From NCBI RefSeq assembly GCF_902498845.1, contig NZ_CABVLM010000002.1:372001-436000 (forward strand): 64,000 nucleotides of DNA, read 5' to 3'. Numbering within the stretch: position 1 is the first letter of the stretch; every line of letters starts with the position of its first letter. The position numbers and the translations under genes are program-made. A model generated the notes under the pieces. That model did not search any database and was not told the DNA's origin. It was given only the letters and a program-made list of their open reading frames with translations. This document shows positions 33,738 to 42,450 of this stretch, piece after piece. Origin of the DNA: Pseudoalteromonas rhizosphaerae. GTDB lineage: Bacteria > Pseudomonadota > Gammaproteobacteria > Enterobacterales > Alteromonadaceae.

Positions 33738-33799
33738 TCTTTGCACAACGTAGCCAAGTAGATAGAATAGAGGCCATTCATTGTTAGTATTGCGAAGTT

Positions 33800-35179
33800 A
33801 TGGCTAAACCAGATAAACAAGTCGACACTCTTAAAGTTCCTCCTCATTCCATTGAAGCAGAGCAATCTGTTTTAGGTGGCTTAATGCTTGATAATCAAGC
33901 CTTTGACCGTGTTGCCGAGTTGGTAGTTTCGCAAGATTTCTATACACGTACCCATAAGCTTATTTTTGAAGCCATGGTCGAGCTTGCTGAAATAGGCGAT
34001 CCAATCGATTTGATCACCATATCAGAGAGCTTAGAGAAAAAGAATTTACTCAGTGGTATCGGTGGTTTTGCTTATTTAGCTGAAATTGCTAAAAATACGC
34101 CAAGTGCGGCGAACATCGACGCCTATGCGAATATCGTACGCGAACGTGCTGTGGTACGTGAAATGATTGGCGTTGCCAATGAAATAGCCGAAGCAGGTTT
34201 CAATCCGGAAGGGCGCACCAGCCACGATTTACTCGACTTTGCAGAGAGTAAAGTGTTTAAAATTGCTGAGCAGCGGACAAAAAGTAATGATGGTCCGCAA
34301 AGTATTCACAGCATTTTAGAAAAAACAGTCGATAAAATCGAAGAGTTGTACCAATCGCCACAAGATGGTGTGACGGGGGTAAGTACCGGTTATGCCGATC
34401 TAGATAAAATGACCACTGGTTTGCAGCCATCAGATTTAATCATTGTGGCCGCCCGTCCGTCGATGGGTAAAACCACATTTGCGATGAACTTAGCTGAACA
34501 TGCCGCAATGACACAAGATAAGCCTGTGCTTATTTACTCATTAGAAATGCCCTCGGAGCAGATTATGATGAGGATGTTGGCATCCCTTGGTCGAATTAAT
34601 CAGACCAAAGTGCGCACCGGTCAATTGGATGATGACGATTGGGCGCGTCTTTCATCAACTATGGGGCTACTGATGGAAAAAGGAAAGATGTATGTTGATG
34701 ATGCATCAGGTCTAACTCCAACAGATGTTCGCTCACGTGCGCGTCGTATTGCTCGTGATCACGGTGGGATAAGTATGATCATGGTCGATTACTTGCAGCT
34801 AATGCGCGTTCCCAGCCTCTCTGATAACCGTACTTTAGAAATTGCTGAAATCTCACGGTCACTTAAATCATTAGCAAAAGAACTCCAATGCCCAGTCGTA
34901 GCACTGTCGCAGCTAAACCGTACTCTAGAGCAGCGTGCCGATAAACGCCCAATTAACTCCGACTTACGTGAATCAGGCTCTATCGAGCAGGATGCCGATT
35001 TAATCATGTTTATCTACCGCGACGAAGTATATAACGAAGACAGTACTGAGAAAGGGATTGCTGAAATTATCATAGGTAAACAACGTAATGGTCCAATTGG
35101 TAAAGTACGTTTAACTTTCCAAGGTCAGTTCTCGCGTTTTGATAATTACGCCGGACCTGCTGTAGACGACGATTACTGA
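33800..35179 (+). CDS. dnaB: Replicative DNA helicase DnaB
   Basis: DnaB is the hexameric 5'-3' helicase at the replication fork. The 459-residue protein begins with the N-terminal dimerisation/primase-binding domain (VPPHSIEAEQSVLGGLMLDNQAFD) and has the RecA-like motor with Walker A ARPSMGKTTFAMN, Walker B SMIMVDYLQLM and the sensor ALSQLNRTLEQRADKRP. DLRESGSIEQDADLI is the arginine-finger region. No intein is present. It overlaps alr at TGATG; dnaB-alr is the usual order in gammaproteobacteria. Confidence 0.98.
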   Translation: MAKPDKQVDTLKVPPHSIEAEQSVLGGLMLDNQAFDRVAELVVSQDFYTRTHKLIFEAMVELAEIGDPIDLITISESLEKKNLLSGIGGFAYLAEIAKNTPSAANIDAYANIVRERAVVREMIGVANEIAEAGFNPEGRTSHDLLDFAESKVFKIAEQRTKSNDGPQSIHSILEKTVDKIEELYQSPQDGVTGVSTGYADLDKMTTGLQPSDLIIVAARPSMGKTTFAMNLAEHAAMTQDKPVLIYSLEMPSEQIMMRMLASLGRINQTKVRTGQLDDDDWARLSSTMGLLMEKGKMYVDDASGLTPTDVRSRARRIARDHGGISMIMVDYLQLMRVPSLSDNRTLEIAEISRSLKSLAKELQCPVVALSQLNRTLEQRADKRPINSDLRESGSIEQDADLIMFIYRDEVYNEDSTEKGIAEIIIGKQRNGPIGKVRLTFQGQFSRFDNYAGPAVDDDY

Positions 35180-36258
35180 TGCGTTTAGCTATTGCCGAAA
35201 TTAACTTACAAGCACTTGCTCATAATTTAGCGCAAGTGCGACAGTTTGCGCCTAATAGTAAAGTTATGGCGGTATTAAAAGCCAATGCTTATGGCCATGG
35301 TTTAGTGAAAATAGCGCAGCACCTTAATGATGCTGACGCATTTGCAGTGGCACGAATAGATGAAGCTCTAGCACTGCGGGCGGGTGGGCTGACCAAGCCT
35401 ATTGTGTTGCTGGAAGGTTTTTTCCATCAAGATGATTTGCCGATTTTATTAGCCAATAACTTTCAAACCATTATCCATGATGAAAATCAGCTCAGGGCAC
35501 TTGAAAATGCAAAGCTCGATGAACCAATCAGTTGCTGGTTAAAAATCAATACCGGTATGCATCGTTTAGGGATTGCACCAACGCAGTTGAATGATTTTTA
35601 TCAGCGCTTGCAAGCGACGAATAACGCTAAAGATACAATCAATTTAATGACGCACTTTTCCAGTGCCGATGATGTTAATGATCCCAAAACAGCTGAGCAA
35701 ATTGCTTTGTTTGATTCATTAGTGCAAGGCAAACAACAAGCACATTGTTTAGCAAATTCGGCTGGTATTATAGCTTGGCCTGCAGGTCATGGCGACTGGG
35801 TGCGTCCAGGCTTGATGATGTATGGTGTATCACCACTGCTTAACACTTCTGGCAAAGACCATCAGCTGAAGCCAGTGATGCGCTTAACCACTAAGGTCAT
35901 TGCAATTCGCGATGTTGATGCCGCGCAAGGTGTTGGTTATGGTGGTTGTTGGCAAAGTGCTCAGCCGACTAAGCTTGCAGTGGTTGCCATGGGCTATGGT
36001 GATGGTTATCCGCGTCATGCTAGACATGGCACACCTGTAGTGATTGCTGGCAAACGTTATGGTATTGCTGGCAACATCTCTATGGATATGATCAGTGTTG
36101 ATATTGGTGCAAATGCTGATGGCATCAAAGTCGGCGATGAGGTGGTAATGTGGGGCCCAGAATTACCCGTTGAAGAAATCGCCCAATGTGCCACGACAAT
36201 CCCTTACGAGTTAGTCTGTAATATTACCCCACGGGTAAGCTATGAATATTTAGAGTAA
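35179..36258 (+). CDS. alr: Alanine racemase
   Basis: A PLP-dependent enzyme that makes D-alanine for peptidoglycan. PLP lysine K34 is in MAVLKANAYGHG, the catalytic Tyr in QGVGYGGCW, and the Arg motif in RHARHGTPVVIAG. The dimer domain MDMISVDIG is standard. The 359-residue length is normal and no signal peptide is present, so it is the cytosolic biosynthetic type. Its start overlaps the dnaB stop codon. Confidence 0.97.
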   Translation: MRLAIAEINLQALAHNLAQVRQFAPNSKVMAVLKANAYGHGLVKIAQHLNDADAFAVARIDEALALRAGGLTKPIVLLEGFFHQDDLPILLANNFQTIIHDENQLRALENAKLDEPISCWLKINTGMHRLGIAPTQLNDFYQRLQATNNAKDTINLMTHFSSADDVNDPKTAEQIALFDSLVQGKQQAHCLANSAGIIAWPAGHGDWVRPGLMMYGVSPLLNTSGKDHQLKPVMRLTTKVIAIRDVDAAQGVGYGGCWQSAQPTKLAVVAMGYGDGYPRHARHGTPVVIAGKRYGIAGNISMDMISVDIGANADGIKVGDEVVMWGPELPVEEIAQCATTIPYELVCNITPRVSYEYLE

Positions 36259-36267
36259 TGCTAAGCG

Positions 36268-36507
36268 TTACTCTTTGATAAAATACACATCGCTAAAACC
36301 CATGCGAGCAAACTCTTCATCACGAAAATTACGCACTGCCGCTGAGCCTTTTGAAGTCATAGCAATTTGCTGTTCCATCTTTAAATAATTTGTTAAATCA
36401 ATCCCTTCAGCCGCAGCAATAGCCTGATACATATCACGGTATTTATCTTTTGCAAAATTAATTTCGCGAGGCTGATTTTTAAATTTGTACGTAATGCGTC
36501 GTGCCAT
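36268..36507 (-). CDS. DUF2960 family protein
   Basis: A 79-residue basic protein (MARRITYKFKNQPREINFAKDKYRDMYQAIAAAEGIDLTNYLKMEQQIAM...RNFRDEEFARMGFSDVYFIKE). The sequence matches the DUF2960 family of Vibrio, Shewanella and Alteromonadales; its function is unknown. It is convergent with alr, nine bases apart. Confidence 0.8.
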   Translation of the reverse strand: MARRITYKFKNQPREINFAKDKYRDMYQAIAAAEGIDLTNYLKMEQQIAMTSKGSAAVRNFRDEEFARMGFSDVYFIKE

Positions 36508-36638
36508 GAGTCACTCATAAAATAATTTAATTGCGTTAATTTTACACCTTCTTCGACATCCGCTCTACCTTTGAATGACTTGTAGCTTAGCTCAAGTTAC
36601 AATAACGGTCATATTTTTAAATAAACCAAGGAATTGTC

Positions 36639-36890
36639 ATGAAATTATCTGTAGAGATCAGTAAGTACCCACTTCATCAAGATTATATCCCATTTATTAA
36701 GGGGTTTATTGATCGCTTAAATGAATATGACGATTTAAAAGTAATAACAAATACCTTGTCGACGCAAATTTTTGGTGATTACGATTTAGTAATGTCTGTG
36801 CTTAGTACTGAGATAAAGCGTTCATACGAAGAGTTTGGCAAAGCTATTTTTGTTTGTAAATTCCTCAATGGTGATCTCTCTCCCCAATAG
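36639..36890 (+). CDS. YkoF-like thiamine/HMP-binding protein
   Basis: An 83-residue protein MKLSVEISKYPLHQDYIPFIKGFIDRLNEYDDLKVITNTLSTQIFGDYDLVMSVLSTEIKRSYEEFGKAIFVCKFLNGDLSPQ. It has the short ferredoxin-like pattern of the YkoF/MTH1187 group, whose members bind thiamine or hydroxymethylpyrimidine. The ribosome-binding site is AAGGAAT. It heads a run of three genes whose other members are a PnuC/PnuT-type transporter and a small-molecule kinase, which supports a thiamine role. No TPP riboswitch consensus was seen in the leader. Confidence 0.8.
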   Translation: MKLSVEISKYPLHQDYIPFIKGFIDRLNEYDDLKVITNTLSTQIFGDYDLVMSVLSTEIKRSYEEFGKAIFVCKFLNGDLSPQ

Positions 36891-36915
36891 CAGCTAAAGC
36901 CTTAGTGGATCAATT

Positions 36916-37539
36916 ATGGAATTTATTACAGAAACTCTCGCAGGGTTTACTGCAATGTCGCACTGGGAATATATCGCAGTGGCGCTCTCTATGGCATATT
37001 TGCTATTAGCAATAAAAGAAAACCTGTGGTGTTGGCCTGCAGCATTTTTTAGCACCCTTATTTATACCATAATGTATTGGAATGGTGCTTTATTAATGGA
37101 ATCGCTATTGCATTTTTACTATATGTATATGGCGGTTTATGGGTGGGTAATATGGCGAAAAGGCGACGCTAATAAACATCAATTAGTGATTACCTCATGG
37201 CGCTTGCATCAACACTTATTCATCATTATTGCGACTTCGATTGTGGCATTAATATTTGGTTATGTTATGAACAATCATACCCATGCAGACTTTGCTTATT
37301 TAGATAGTTTTACAACCTGTTTTGCTGTTGTTACAACGTATTTAGTCGCAAAAAAAGTACTGGAAAATTGGCTGTATTGGATTGTTATTGATGCGGCTTC
37401 GATGTACTTGTATTACGAGAAAGGCTACTACCCAACATTAGCGCTGTTTATTTTTTACACCATAATGGCAGCATGGGGGTTTAAAACCTGGTATGAAGAG
37501 TACGAGCAAAATCAAGCTAAGCCTTTGGCGCAATTATAA
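36916..37539 (+). CDS. PnuC-family transporter, probably thiamine-type (PnuT)
   Basis: A 207-residue membrane protein with about seven hydrophobic helices. PnuC-family marks are IKENLWCWPAAFFSTLIYTIMYW, HFYYMYMAVYGWVIW and the C-terminal ENWLYWIVIDAASMYLYYEKGYYPTLALF. PnuC proteins move vitamin precursors by facilitated diffusion with metabolic trapping: PnuC carries nicotinamide riboside and PnuT carries thiamine. Neighbouring YkoF-like and kinase genes favour thiamine. It is 25 bases from the former and 8 from the latter. Confidence 0.85.
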   Translation: MEFITETLAGFTAMSHWEYIAVALSMAYLLLAIKENLWCWPAAFFSTLIYTIMYWNGALLMESLLHFYYMYMAVYGWVIWRKGDANKHQLVITSWRLHQHLFIIIATSIVALIFGYVMNNHTHADFAYLDSFTTCFAVVTTYLVAKKVLENWLYWIVIDAASMYLYYEKGYYPTLALFIFYTIMAAWGFKTWYEEYEQNQAKPLAQL

Positions 37540-37547
37540 GAAGCAGT

Positions 37548-38354
37548 ATGACAGGTAAAGAAATTAGCGGCATTTTTGCCGCTTTTGATCCACAACTAAA
37601 GGTATTGAGCAATGAGCGGCTATTTAGCGGTTTAAGTAACGATAACTTTTTAGTGCGTACTGCACAGCAGGCTTTTTTATTAAAGTGCTATCGCGAGCAT
37701 TGGCCAGTGCAGGGCTTGGCAGCACAAACTGTATTTGCGCAGCAGCAGGTATGCCCCAAACCACTGTGGACTGATGAAGTTAACAAGCTGGCGATTTTTG
37801 AATACCTAGAGGGGGATATTGCACAAGGGGATTACACTTTAGAGTTGCTGCAAAAGTTGATTGCTTTTCATTGCCATGATGTTGTTACTGAGGCGATGGA
37901 TATAAAGTATGAGCTGGATTTTTATAAACAAACTCGCTTATATCAGCAATATCAAGCAAGCGTTGAGGATGCATTAAAGCAAATCGCGTTATTACCCCGT
38001 GATGAAGGTTTTTGCCATAATGATTTAGTAAAAGAAAACATTATTGTGAATAGCCAAGGCATGTTTTTAATTGACTTTGAGTACGCTAAAAGTAATGACG
38101 TATACTTCGATTTAGCAGCACTAACTGTTAGCTTTGCGTTGAATGATAAGCAAAAAAATAGCTTACTTTCAAACTACCAACAGCAATTGCCTGCTATTCA
38201 AAAATTTCACTATTCACTGCAAAAGCTTGAATGCTATCAGTTGGTGTTTTTAGTGTTGTGTATTTGTTGGTATAGCGCACGCTCAGTCGATAATAAAGTG
38301 ACTGAGTTGCGTACGCAGTTGGATTGTTTGATTAGCTCAATGGATCATCGTTAA
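37548..38354 (+). CDS. Thiamine-kinase-like phosphotransferase (APH/choline kinase fold)
   Basis: A 268-residue cytosolic kinase-like protein. The catalytic loop FCHNDLVKENIIV and the metal-binding IDFEYAKSNDVYFDLAAL are those of the aminoglycoside/choline kinase superfamily to which ThiK belongs, and LSNDNFLVRT near the N-terminus is the glycine-loop counterpart. In this operon it would phosphorylate incoming thiamine and trap it for TPP synthesis. The 3' end overlaps the convergent HTH gene by four bases. Choline or another alcohol as substrate cannot be excluded. Confidence 0.8.
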   Translation: MTGKEISGIFAAFDPQLKVLSNERLFSGLSNDNFLVRTAQQAFLLKCYREHWPVQGLAAQTVFAQQQVCPKPLWTDEVNKLAIFEYLEGDIAQGDYTLELLQKLIAFHCHDVVTEAMDIKYELDFYKQTRLYQQYQASVEDALKQIALLPRDEGFCHNDLVKENIIVNSQGMFLIDFEYAKSNDVYFDLAALTVSFALNDKQKNSLLSNYQQQLPAIQKFHYSLQKLECYQLVFLVLCICWYSARSVDNKVTELRTQLDCLISSMDHR

Positions 38355-38533
38355 AGACCACCAAAACGCGCCGCAAGTTCTTTGTATTTTGCAACTTCAT
38401 CTGCATCAAATAGTGGTTCGCCGTTTTCATCAACAGATTTCGATATTAATAAACTTTCCCGGGCAAGACGCTTTACACGTTCAACTTTAACCCCTAAAAA
38501 CTCCGCTACTTGCTCGGTTGACATTAAACTCAT
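38351..38533 (-). CDS. Small helix-turn-helix protein (60 aa)
   Basis: A 60-residue protein MSLMSTEQVAEFLGVKVERVKRLARESLLISKSVDENGEPLFDADEVAKYKELAARFGGL. The pattern TEQVAEFLGVKVERVKRLARE ... LFDADEVAKY is a winged HTH of the excisionase/MerR-like (HTH_17) type. The ribosome-binding site GAGGAAG is strong. Such stand-alone proteins may bind DNA in phage or chromosomal regulation; no phage genes are nearby. Its neighbour is a tRNA-Arg gene about 260 bases away. Confidence 0.75.
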   Translation of the reverse strand: MSLMSTEQVAEFLGVKVERVKRLARESLLISKSVDENGEPLFDADEVAKYKELAARFGGL

Positions 38534-38789
38534 AGATACTTCCTCATGTTAAACCTTTTACAAGCGCCTTAAAAAGTCGTTAAACGGGCATTTATATGTT
38601 GCAAAATGGTTAGTGATTTTTATTAAGTATAATTTAATAGCTGTTTTTTGCTTGCTTGTGAAGTAATTTATTATAATTTGCTGAATTATTAAGCATCTAA
38701 GCGATAGAAGCTAGCATTTAATTGCATATGCCTTTATTATTGCTCGGCCTAAGCACTGATATCGCGAGTTGGTGTGGTGGCACAAATGT
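38534..38789. other. Intergenic stretch upstream of tRNA-Arg
   Basis: No gene seen. A promoter-like pair TTGCTT (38648-38653) and TATAAT (38672-38677) with an 18-base spacer points to the tRNA and could drive it with a leader of about 105 bases. The rest is AT-rich with no repeat that I can recognise. Confidence 0.5.
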
Positions 38790-38864
38790 GCTCTCGTGGT
38801 GAAATGGATATCACGTGGCCCTCCGGAGGCTGAGTTGTAGGTTCGATCCCTACCGAGAGCGCCA
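38790..38864 (+). tRNA. tRNA-Arg (anticodon CCG)
   Basis: A 75-base cloverleaf: acceptor GCTCTCG / CGAGAGC, D-arm around GTGAAATGGATATCAC, anticodon loop CTCCGGA reading CCG (codon CGG), and T-arm GTAGG-TTCGATC-CCTAC. The discriminator is G, followed by an encoded CCA at 38862-38864. Single gene, no attL/attR-like repeat of its 3' end was noticed nearby. Confidence 0.95.
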
Positions 38865-39217
38865 TTTGCAATAATGCCCAGCCTTTCATCAAAGGCAATC
38901 AATACTAACTCTCTATCTTACTCCACAGTGTTTGCCCTCAATCACACTCTTTTAGTACTCATGATGTAAATAAACCCCTACCAATATTTAGAATTAATTA
39001 AATTGCACAAGTGGTAAAACTGACAACTGGACTATACTCATAATTCATTATCTTAGGGAATTGTATTATGCACTACAGCTCGCCTCCATTAAAAATGGGG
39101 GGATTACAGTTTCATGTCCTTTTGCATATTAAGTAAGTCGAGCACAGTTGTTATTAGGCAATGCCTGTGAGTGTTGTGTTAAATGAGCTCTTTAGCAAAG
39201 GGTACTCTGGAGATTGA
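38865..39217. other. 353-base gap between tRNA-Arg and a sensor kinase
   Basis: No convincing gene. A 22-codon frame at 39069-39137 (MHYSSPPLKMGG...) follows a GGGAA at 39056-39060, and contains a small hairpin CTCCATTAAAAATGGGG. It could be a leader peptide but nothing else supports this. A TATACT at 39033-39038 lies upstream without a well-placed -35 box. No repeats or attachment site were seen. Confidence 0.4.
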
Positions 39218-41323
39218 ATGAATATTAAAACCCGTATTCTGGTGTTTGTCATTTTGTTTGAGATATTGGCTTATTCAACCCTACAGTTATTCAACACGCT
39301 AATTTACAAAGAATCTTTGGATGAATTTAAGCAAAATGAAATTCAGGCTGTGTTTAATGGCACTATTTCCCGTATCAATCATCTTACAGAACAAATGCAA
39401 GGTCATGCGATCGATCTGGCTCTAAGCGGTGAACAGTTATACTTTCTGCGTCATCAAAAATCTACTCCCATGGCTGATATCAAGGAACTGGCTCAGCGCA
39501 CGTTACAAAACAAGTTTACTAGTTTTGAGCAAGCTATGGGCGGAGGGCTTTGGTATCAACCCCAGGTACTGGATGAGCAGTATCGTTATTTTGGCCCATA
39601 TGTATATAAAGAAAATAAACAGCTGCAATTTACGTGGGATCTCAATACACCACAGTACGATTATTTTTCTCAGGATTGGTACCAGCTTGCTGAACAGCAA
39701 GGGTGGGGATTAAACCAATCCAGCTATCGTCCAATATTTTGGACTAACCCTTATTACGATGATGCAGGCTCATTCTCGTTGATGATGACTATAGATGCGG
39801 TGATGCTTGACGATAACCGCAGTCCGATTGGTATGGCGACGCTCGACTGGTCTTTAGCTGAGTTAAGTGAGTTTTTAGTCAGCATTAAAGTGACCGAAAA
39901 TGCACAATCATTTTTATTTCACCGGGATTCTGAGTTAATTATTGGCTTTACAGACAAGCCTCAAACGGTACAGCAGTTGACCGATGACTTTCCTTGGGCG
40001 GCAACATTAGTAGCTCAAAGTCGGTTAAGTAAGGTCAATAGCTTTGGGTTTGAGCAGCTAGCAATTGAAGATAAGTATATTTTTTATCAGCTTAGTGAGA
40101 GCGGTTTTATCTTTGGCTCATTAGTTCCTAAAAATGATTTAAGTAAACAAGTTGATAAAGTGTCTTCTTGGGCTTTAATCACAGGCAGTGGCATAGGGCT
40201 CGGCTTTATTATACTGATGATTTTTATCCTCAAAGCTTTGTTTAGCCCTTTTGATCAGGTATTAAATATCATAAAAAGCTCTATTCGTTATGGTAGTAAT
40301 AAGCAAGTTAATCTACTGCCAGTTGAGTATGCTAAACGCAATGAGTTTACCCCAATTATTACTGCTTTAAATGATGTGTACTTACAAGTAAAAAGCTACG
40401 TCAGTGAGATTGAAGATGCGAATACCAAGTTGATGTCTTCACAGCAACAAGTAAAACAGTTAAATGCGGTACTTGAGCGTAAAGTGGCTCTGCGTACTGC
40501 TGAGCTTGAGACTAAGACCAAAGAAGCAACATTATCGCTGGAACAGCTAAAACGTACTCAGCAACAGTTAATTGAAAATGAAAAGCATGCGTCGTTAGGA
40601 CGATTAGTTGCTGGAGTTGCTCATCAAATAAATACCCCATTGGGCATTTGCGTCACGGCTGCATCAGTACTGGAAAGCACCTCGAAAACTATTCATGGCA
40701 AAGCGGCTGCGGGTAACATGTCGAGAGAGGAGTTTAATCAGGCCTATGCTCATATAATACAAAGCACAGAGTTATTGAGCGTGAATCTCCACAGAGCTAC
40801 CAATCTAATCAATAACTTTAAACAAGTTGCGGTAGACAACGATACACAGGAAAATCGCTGGTTTAACTTAGGTGAGTATATCGATAATATTCTGCTGTCA
40901 ATCCACTCACGTGTTGACCAAACGCCTCATAAAGTTAAATGCCAATACCAGCAAGAAATTCGTTTTTTTGCCTCACCAAGTGCATTCTCGCAAATTTTAG
41001 GGCAGCTAGTGGAAAATGCCTTAGTTTACGCTTTTGATGATTCAACGCCTGGGGAGGTGAACATTACAGTGAGTAAACATGATGAACAACTTCAGCTGAT
41101 AATCAGCGATAATGGTAAAGGCATGCCAGAAGATGTCCGCAAGCAAGTATTTGACCCGTTCTTTTCTACGAATAACGCACAACTGAGTTTAGGTTTGGGG
41201 TTGCACATTGTTTATAATTTAGTAATACATAAACTAGCCGGTACGATAGAGTGCCAGAGTCAATTAGGTGCTGGCACTACTTTTATCATTACTATACCAA
41301 TCAATGTAGTTGAACAACCGTGA
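39218..41323 (+). CDS. Cache-type membrane sensor histidine kinase
   Basis: A 701-residue kinase: membrane helix 1 (about 7-29), an extracytoplasmic sensor of about 290 residues resembling a double-Cache domain (LWYQPQVLDEQYRYFGPYVY ... MATLDWSLAELSEFL), membrane helix 2 (318-340), a HAMP-like stretch and a coiled coil. The phospho-acceptor box is atypical, GRLVAGVAHQINTPLG with H469, typical of kinases with HxINTPLG. The HATPase domain has VENALVYAF, DNGKGMPEDV and LGLGLHIVYNLV. No regulator gene is adjacent, so it is an orphan. A ribosome-binding site TGGAGA precedes the ATG. Confidence 0.92.
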   Translation: MNIKTRILVFVILFEILAYSTLQLFNTLIYKESLDEFKQNEIQAVFNGTISRINHLTEQMQGHAIDLALSGEQLYFLRHQKSTPMADIKELAQRTLQNKFTSFEQAMGGGLWYQPQVLDEQYRYFGPYVYKENKQLQFTWDLNTPQYDYFSQDWYQLAEQQGWGLNQSSYRPIFWTNPYYDDAGSFSLMMTIDAVMLDDNRSPIGMATLDWSLAELSEFLVSIKVTENAQSFLFHRDSELIIGFTDKPQTVQQLTDDFPWAATLVAQSRLSKVNSFGFEQLAIEDKYIFYQLSESGFIFGSLVPKNDLSKQVDKVSSWALITGSGIGLGFIILMIFILKALFSPFDQVLNIIKSSIRYGSNKQVNLLPVEYAKRNEFTPIITALNDVYLQVKSYVSEIEDANTKLMSSQQQVKQLNAVLERKVALRTAELETKTKEATLSLEQLKRTQQQLIENEKHASLGRLVAGVAHQINTPLGICVTAASVLESTSKTIHGKAAAGNMSREEFNQAYAHIIQSTELLSVNLHRATNLINNFKQVAVDNDTQENRWFNLGEYIDNILLSIHSRVDQTPHKVKCQYQQEIRFFASPSAFSQILGQLVENALVYAFDDSTPGEVNITVSKHDEQLQLIISDNGKGMPEDVRKQVFDPFFSTNNAQLSLGLGLHIVYNLVIHKLAGTIECQSQLGAGTTFIITIPINVVEQP

Positions 41324-41329
41324 GTATTT

Positions 41330-42301
41330 TTAAAGCCATTTTTTATTTTTGAAGTAAACGCCGATGGCACCGGTGATCACGACTAAAAATATAACAAAAA
41401 AACTAAATGCGTAAGGGCTCTCTGTACCAGGGATACCGCCTACATTTACGCCAAGTAAACCGGTTAAAAATCCTAGCGGTAAAAACAGTGCCGCAACCAC
41501 CGACATCACATACATACGCTGATTTAATTGTTCGGAAACCTGATTAGTAATGGTTTGTTGAATAATTTGCGCACGTTCAATAGAGCTATCTAATTCTTCA
41601 ATAAAGCGGATCAGTAGATTGGTGGTTTCGTTTAACTTGGCTTTGTCGTTTTCACTAAGCCAGCTGTATTTGTTTGCCATTAAAGTACTGAGCGCTTCTT
41701 TTTGTGGCCTTAAGTAGCGTTTTAAACCAATTGATTGACGGCGTAACTGCGACAGTCCTTGGTTATCAAAGCGCTTGGTCGGCTCGTCAATTTCATCTTC
41801 AAAAATATCGAGAGTGTCATCTAAACCATCAATTACCCCTTGCATACGTGAGGTAAGATTTTGTGTAAGTTGGCAAACTAATTCAGAAATGCTAACTGGC
41901 CCAGTTTTTTCTTCCAGTGCAGCTAAAATATCTTGGACTGAAAGTAAACGGCGTTTTCGGGTAGTGACCACTACATTTTCATTGATAAATAAACGAATTG
42001 AGACCATGTCTTCAGGGCTTTGTGCAGGATTTAAATTCACGCCTCGTAAAAACAACATACAACCGTTAGTTACTTTGGTGATACGAGGGCGTGTTTCATC
42101 GGCTGTTAATGATGCAAGTTCATAATCAGTCAACAATTCACTGTTTTGTAACCAATCTATGGCTTCACTTTGGCTATAATCAAGATGAACCCACAATTTA
42201 CCTTGCTCAGGCTGCCAGTTATGTAGGTCTGCGCTATTATCAATTGTGCGTGCGCCGCCTTGTTCATCAAGTATAAGTGCGTGTAGTAAACCATTGAACA
42301 T
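41330..42301 (-). CDS. zntB: Zinc transporter ZntB (CorA superfamily)
   Basis: A 323-residue 2-TM-GxN transporter close to E. coli ZntB in length and sequence (TRPRITKV, VVTTRKRRLLSVQDI, TGPVS). A long cytosolic alpha/beta and helical funnel precedes two C-terminal membrane helices. The pore motif between them is GVN (LTGLLGVNVGGIPG), as in ZntB rather than GMN of CorA, and the tail ends KNKKWL. It transports Zn2+ across the inner membrane. Convergent with the sensor kinase, six bases apart. Confidence 0.92.
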   Translation of the reverse strand: MFNGLLHALILDEQGGARTIDNSADLHNWQPEQGKLWVHLDYSQSEAIDWLQNSELLTDYELASLTADETRPRITKVTNGCMLFLRGVNLNPAQSPEDMVSIRLFINENVVVTTRKRRLLSVQDILAALEEKTGPVSISELVCQLTQNLTSRMQGVIDGLDDTLDIFEDEIDEPTKRFDNQGLSQLRRQSIGLKRYLRPQKEALSTLMANKYSWLSENDKAKLNETTNLLIRFIEELDSSIERAQIIQQTITNQVSEQLNQRMYVMSVVAALFLPLGFLTGLLGVNVGGIPGTESPYAFSFFVIFLVVITGAIGVYFKNKKWL

Positions 42302-42450
42302 AGTAAATTCTCATTAATCCTGTATGTTAATATAGTTGACTATTGAGTGACTTAGGTCAATTAAATTAGCTTATCATTTGGATAAAATTATTTCATTTGT
42401 GTTTTTATCCGTGTAGCGTATAAGACAGTTTTTTATTAAAGGGCACATTT

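Noticed and set aside
36508..36638. TPP riboswitch ahead of the thiamine-type operon
   Set aside because: The leader is short and the conserved CTGAGA and ACCTGATCTGG segments of a THI element are absent by eye.
38790..39217. Integration site of a mobile element at tRNA-Arg
   Set aside because: No repeat of the tRNA 3' end, integrase gene or phage-like gene was seen next to it; the degenerate recombinase at 9869 is about 29 kb away.
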